From Chondrosia reniformis (lineage: Eukaryota > Porifera > Demospongiae > Chondrillida > Chondrillidae), in the NCBI GenBank assembly GCA_947172415.1, contig OX359193.1:7248501-7312500 (forward strand): a DNA stretch of 64,000 nt. The letters run 5' to 3'. The position numbers and the translations under genes were made by a program. Positions 59,211-64,000 of the stretch are shown in pieces. The number at the start of each line of letters is the position of its first letter. Within the stretch, counting starts at the first letter, position 1. The notes under the pieces are model-generated. The model saw only the letters and a program-made list of their open reading frames with translations. It had not been told where the DNA came from and made no database searches.

Positions 59211-62200
59211 ATGGCCACCAGTAAGATGAATTTTATAGCTAGTAGGCTGACCCAGGGAAGTAAATTTCTTTACCCATGGAAAAGTCAATCTAAAATATTT
59301 TATCCCAAGAGGTACTTCAGAACACCTCAAATTGAAAATACTCCATCTATTCCTGAATTAGAAAATTTGTTTGAAAGTAGACTGAAAAAATTTAGAAGTC
59401 GGTAATGCAGTGTGGTCGCCAGCCGTAACGCATGACTGAGTGTATTGCTTTGACTTGCTTTGTAGGAAATTATGAACATATAAAGGTTAATAAGAATGCA
59501 ATATTTGCGAATAGCGAGCTATCGTTAAAGTACATAGACACATATGGATTTGACTACGACTATACTCTAGCCAGCTACACTACAGAGCTTCACAGGATGT
59601 TGTACAATTTGTGTAAGGAGAGGTTGGTCAGTAGGTATAAGGTGAGTATTTACGAGTCACTTGCATAAGTAATATGTGTGTTCAATTTTGAATTTGGAAT
59701 GGGGATTAGTCTCTCCAACCCCCTTATATAGTATCCAAAAGAATTACTACACTTTGAATTTGATCCAGACTTTGCAATTAGAGGCCTCCATTTTGATAGC
59801 AGAAAGGTGAGCCAGACCACTCACCTATAAACTGTGATAGTAATTATTGTTGTGTATCATGTGCAAAGTGTGTTATTATGTAGGGACTGTTGTTAAAGAT
59901 TGATGCCTATCAACACATTGAGCTAGGGACAGTATACAAGTATGTTATTTATACATGGAGGGAGGGATATCCCCCCACACTGATCTTGATGTACCCCTCC
60001 CACACTCATCTTGATGTACCCCTCCCAAACCGATCTTGATGTACCCCTCCCACACTCATCTTGATGTACCCCTCCCACACTGATCTTGATGTACCCCTCC
60101 CACACTCATCTTGATGTACCCCTCCCACACTCATCTTGATGTACCCCTCCCACACTCATCTTGATGTACCCCTCCCACACTCATCTTGATGTACCCCTCC
60201 CACACTCATCTTGATGTACCCCTCCCACACTCATCTTGATGTACCCCTCCCACACTCATCTTGATGTACCCCTCCCACACTCATCTTGATGTACCCCTCC
60301 CACACTCATCTTGATGTGTAATTACGACAGAGGCCACCGTCCTGTGTCTGATGAGGAGACCATTAGGTACTACGGAGGAACACACATCCCTCTTCACATG
60401 ATGAATCCTTTCAACGAGAGGAGACATAGTGTAAGTTTAGACCGTGCATGTCACTATATCAAGCTCAACTTAAGACCACTGCTCACTTTGTAGAATGGAT
60501 GTCTGTATCACTATCTTGACATGTTCTCTGGACCGGAAGTCAGTCTCTTGGCAGATATTGTTGAGGTACTGGATTGCCACGTTATGTACGCTAGCATGTT
60601 TGTTCTACAGCTCCTTTCATCCTCCCACTTGTAGTTCCTGTCAACAAAGAGAAAGTCATTTCATCCTCAGTATATTGCTAATGATTGCAAGGTACATATG
60701 CCAAAGATTGGAAAAGTCTGAATGCTGGTCTCAGAGATGACTGCATACTACGTCCATATAAGGAGCTTGTATTGCAATTTATATATTTTCATTTTGCTTT
60801 GCAGTCTGCAATGGCAGACATCCATCACAGCGGGGACATGCATCAGAGGATTGTGGAGAATATTGATGCATACATTTGCAAGAGTTCAAAGGTTGCTAAT
60901 TTGCTCAGTAATTTGAAGGCAAATGGAAAAAACCTGTTTCTTATTACAAACAGTTTATTCCCATTTGTGTAAGTTACACTGTTTACTTCATTTGTGGAAG
61001 ACTAGTTATGAGGTATCACTTTGTGAGAGCATGTTTCAACAAATGTAGAACTTGTAGACTCCTACGTATTAATACAAAGCTATTGTGTGATGGTCTAGGT
61101 AAACAGGTACTTGATCATCAACTACACTGACATGACTCGCTTGGGTTACCTGCATGACCTATTGTAATGTGATATGCGGTAGATTAGTATATCTACAGTA
61201 TGGTAATACAATAGGTCTTAATCAGCTGTACTACTAATGATATACAGTTACTTTAACATAGTTTTAGATCATCATAAGCACTGGGTTTATTCCACCCACT
61301 CATGTCTCCTGAGGAGCACAATGAGTTAATGGGTTGAACCAAAGTTACTTTATGAGAAAACGTATTGCTTAAGATCAGCTTTGACCATAAAGATCCTTTG
61401 TCCTTTTAACAGTTTTAATTGAGTTGTGTGTTCCATCATAGTCATTTGAATCTGGGTTTTACTCCACCCATTCAAGGAGCGAAAGAGCTAATGGGCGGAA
61501 TCAAGTACACGCAATGGGAATCTCCCCTTTGCTGCTTGAAATGATAGCTTTTCAATTTGTATTCTAGTTATGGCTTGTATGGTTTATATGTGCTATAATT
61601 ATATGTCCCCAATTCTGCTATATTAGTGACAAGGGGATGCAGTATATTGTTGGAGCTGACTGGAGGGACCTGTTTGACATCATAGTAGTGAGAGCAAGAA
61701 AGCCACATTTCTTCTTGAACAACCAAAAGTTAGTTCAAAGCTGTAGACTGTATTGACATTGAGTGAAGAGCTTTCTTTTACAGTCCCTTTCGTAGGATTG
61801 ACAGCACTGATCTCAGTCCCATGTGGGATACAGTATCAACACTGGAAAAGGGAGAAATATACACAGAGGTACGTATATACAGTAAATATATGTACATGCT
61901 ATATGCTGTATTGAATACGGAAAATGCCTGGTGAAGTATCCCTCAGTCAAAGTGTATACCTTAAATTGTGTCTAGTTTTCTGGTAGAGTAGCCATTATGT
62001 AATAGTGATGATTAATTTTGACTTTTGTTGGGAGCACTTACCTCCAGTGATGCCCCTTTCTGCCACCTATGGCTAAAGAACTAGTGGTTTATTCTTGGTA
62101 GGGTAACATTGTGGATTTCATGACGTTGACTGGATGGAATGGCTCTAGTGTGCTATACTTTGGTGACCACGTCTACAGTGACTTAGCAGTGAGTCATTAA

Positions 62201-63030
62201 TACTTATATAGTGCTTTGTATTCTACCCAAAGACACTATACAACGGCAGCTCAGTCATGTGTACAGGACTCTAATATGTGTGTCACATAGGATCCTATTC
62301 AGAGATTTGGATGGAGTACTGGTGCTATTGTACCCGAACTGGAGGTAAGATTTTCATGTCTCTTTATGACAATTTGTGATCTTAATGCATTAAACTCTTT
62401 GCCAGAATGAGGTGGAGAAGGTTAGTTCTGACGAATACAAGTTGCTATTATCAGAGCTTCTTACCATTGAAAGTCTGTTGAGAGATTACCAAGTGAGCTA
62501 ACTGTAAATCAGACATGGCAATCTCTTCAATTTGGCAAACCTTTCCTTGAAGGGATGCAGTGAACCTGAACATGTTGCACTCATGGAAGCTTGGAAGGAG
62601 AGAAGGAAAATTGCAAGGTATACTTGTACTTCAAAGATGGCACTTCCCTAGTTTGTGATGATAGTTTTGCTTGCATATGTCACAGGGGAGGGAATACAAT
62701 AGTGAGGGGGTACCTAGTTCAATGTGTTTGTTTGCTATTAAAAATTACCCAAAACAGTTTCAAGGGTGCCTCCTAGTGATTTTATGATGTGTTTGGCTAC
62801 AAGGATCCCTTTGCTTACTTAGAAATGGAATGAAGTCTCAGGTCAACCCAAGATTTGGCGGGATTTTTAGGACCCAAAGGGGACCCACATACTTTACAAG
62901 GAGACTGATCAGACTCGCCAATGTCTATACCTCTTCTGTTACCAATCTGTTAAGCTATCCCTTGGATTATGCTTTTTACTCTAGACGTTATGCACTGCCG
63001 CATGAACTGGCTGTTAATTTTGGCATCTGA
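59211..63030 (+). CDS. 5'-nucleotidase domain-containing protein of the NT5DC2/NT5DC3 group (about 15 exons)
   Basis: A HAD-superfamily protein of the cytosolic IMP-GMP 5'-nucleotidase family; the NT5DC2/3 members are often mitochondrial and their substrate is not settled. Exon 2 has the nucleophile motif [12 protein letters not shown] (D-x-D-x-T). Later exons give [48 protein letters not shown] (motif II), [34 protein letters not shown] (the late acidic motif) and [12 protein letters not shown]. The C-terminal exon reads [18 protein letters not shown] and ends LAVNFGI. Exon 1 ([19 protein letters not shown]) is basic and could be a mitochondrial signal. Its junction to exon 2 needs a weak GTCGGT donor, because the better GTAATG donor puts a stop in frame. 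Confidence 0.92.
59971..60318. repeat. 25-bp minisatellite in the NT5DC-like intron 4
   Basis: About 14 tandem copies of a 25-bp unit, CACACTCATCTTGATGTACC followed by CCTCC. A few early copies have CACTGATC or AAACCGATC. The last copy runs into the acceptor of exon 5 (GTGTAATTACGACAG at about 60,316-60,330). The 60-residue minus-strand frame across it ([17 protein letters not shown]) is an artefact. Confidence 0.97.
61285..61505. repeat. Two related hairpin elements in the NT5DC-like intron 8
   Basis: Element 1 (about 61,285-61,341) pairs TTCCACCCACTCAT with ATGAGTTAATGGGTTGAA. Element 2 (about 61,453-61,505) pairs CTCCACCCATTC with GAGCTAATGGGCGGAA. The two elements resemble each other in the same orientation. 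They look like tiny inverted-repeat elements. Confidence 0.6.
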
Positions 63031-63396
63031 CTTTGCCACCAATTCTTCAAAAATGTATATTCATGTTCTCAATCCTCGTTGCCTTTTTCTATTTAAACCA
63101 GACCATATGTATATCTCTCCTAATTCATTCCAGTAATGTTTATGCTATCTATTTACTGTTATATACTACTAATGAACGTAATACAATGCACATATTTTAA
63201 TTATTTATTTAATATTATAATAGATTTTTATATTACTCCATAATTGTAGTGTCTTAATTCAATAGTATATGTATTCCACTACTAATAGCCGTAATTTATA
63301 GAATCAATCTATAGGACTTTTATGAAAATTAATGAAATTATGAATGCTTAGCAGAAGCTGTTGATGTTTGACACAAAAGTGTGAAAAACGTTCTCG

Positions 63397-63545
63397 AGCA
63401 ATGTTTTTTAGTAGATAAATCAAGCAATGTTTTTAGTAGATAAATCAAGCAATGTTTTTAGTAGATAAATCAAGCCATGTTTTTTAGTAGATAAATCAAG
63501 CAATGTTTTTTAGTAGATAAATCAAGCAATGTTTTTTAGTAGAGA
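63397..63545. repeat. Minisatellite, 28-29-bp unit
   Basis: Six tandem copies of a unit reading GCAATGTTTTTTAGTAGATA followed by AATCAA, differing in the length of the T run and one C for A. It lies about 370 bp after the NT5DC-like stop codon. Confidence 0.93.
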
Positions 63546-63660
63546 ATATGATGTTAATATAAAGTCTGTGGATTCCATTGTACCCAGTATTGCATTTGGA
63601 TGGTGCATCTTTCGACTCTGAGCATCTAAGTCGCAGTTTGAATTTAAATCCTTTGGTCAA

Positions 63661-63688
63661 ACGTTTTGACCCTATGGGTCTTCATCAG
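63661..63688 (-). ncRNA. Hammerhead-ribozyme-like core motif, second copy
   Basis: The minus strand reads CTGATGA, then a hairpin (GACCC paired with GGGTC), then AAAAC, where the ribozyme core has GAAAC. CTGATGA matches the hammerhead core exactly; the first base of the GAAA box is changed. It is related to 27,361-27,387 and probably part of the same family of mobile elements. Confidence 0.4.
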
Positions 63689-64000
63689 TGGCTGTTGGAT
63701 CAGGTCTTTGGCAGTCTTTTTATAGATACATTGTCCCACAGTTCATTATAATTATAGAAGAAATCTTATTTCATTACAACTACATATCACACAACAGTAG
63801 GCCTAGACACTTCAGAATGTGGCTTTCCCATTTTAGATTCAAGTTGATTGTATTCCTCTATAAGACTTGACATGGATTCCAAACTTTCTTGAAACAAATC
63901 CATTTCCATTCCCTCTACTCTGGTGTAATGATGCAAATGTGCCTGAAACATTATCATGGAAACCAGGAATGGTTTAACTTGTATAAATGGACTGCAGAAA

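Larger units (their letters stand above)
63031..64000. other. 3' flank of the NT5DC-like gene to the window edge
   Basis: AT-rich. It contains the short tandem repeat at 63,397-63,545 and the hammerhead-like segment at 63,661-63,688. No gene is supported; the 60-residue frame at 63,688-63,870 has no coding features. Confidence 0.5.

Noticed and set aside
60495-60740. 81-residue plus-strand frame in the NT5DC-like gene
   Set aside because: It crosses splice sites in the wrong frame; the proper exons there read [20 protein letters not shown] and [17 protein letters not shown].

Overview
The window is animal nuclear DNA. Its genes are split into many short exons by small GT-AG introns, and the proteins are conserved eukaryotic ones: the propionyl-CoA carboxylase alpha subunit, ECT2, RTF2, VPS13B, SPO11 and an NT5DC2/3-like HAD protein. 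Gene density is high and most introns are 50-400 bp. That fits a compact early-branching animal genome such as a demosponge, but this is inference and the species cannot be named from sequence alone.

Bases 1-16,720 are one tandem satellite array that runs off the left edge. The monomer is 170 bp and occurs as two main variants. At three places (3,070, 9,014 and 14,619) the same 1,045-bp non-satellite spacer sits at the same point of the monomer. Each is followed by two shortened, diverged monomers, so the array is a higher-order repeat of about 5.6-5.9 kb. The array ends abruptly at 16,720 inside a monomer, against the C-terminal end of a tyrosine-recombinase mobile element and then a large imperfect hairpin.

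Bases 17,500-38,870 hold a dense gene block. It contains a small predicted tail-anchored protein (+), the mitochondrial propionyl-CoA carboxylase alpha chain (+, 19 exons), a small single-pass membrane protein (-), a filamin-repeat protein (-), and the cytokinesis Rho exchange factor ECT2 (-, 22 exons). ECT2 is head-to-head with RTF2 (+). The 4-kb second intron of RTF2 contains two intronless, tandem, antisense chitin-deacetylase-like genes; one keeps the catalytic motifs and the other has lost them.

Bases 39,170-53,424 encode a nearly full-length VPS13B-type bridge lipid-transfer protein (+, about 26 exons, about 3,780 residues). Bases 53,425-56,900 are gene-poor, with a doubtful three-exon small gene, a GC-richer island of broken reading frames and a homopurine tract.

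Bases 56,898-63,030 hold the meiotic recombinase SPO11 (-) and an NT5DC2/3-like protein (+), head-to-head with 68 bp between start codons. The last kilobase has a short minisatellite and a mobile-element-like segment with a hammerhead-ribozyme-like core. Several introns carry minisatellites or small repeats shared between genes.

The genes do not form one pathway. The strongest unusual signals are the spacer-bearing satellite, the nested active/inactive deacetylase pair, and the ribozyme-like motifs.
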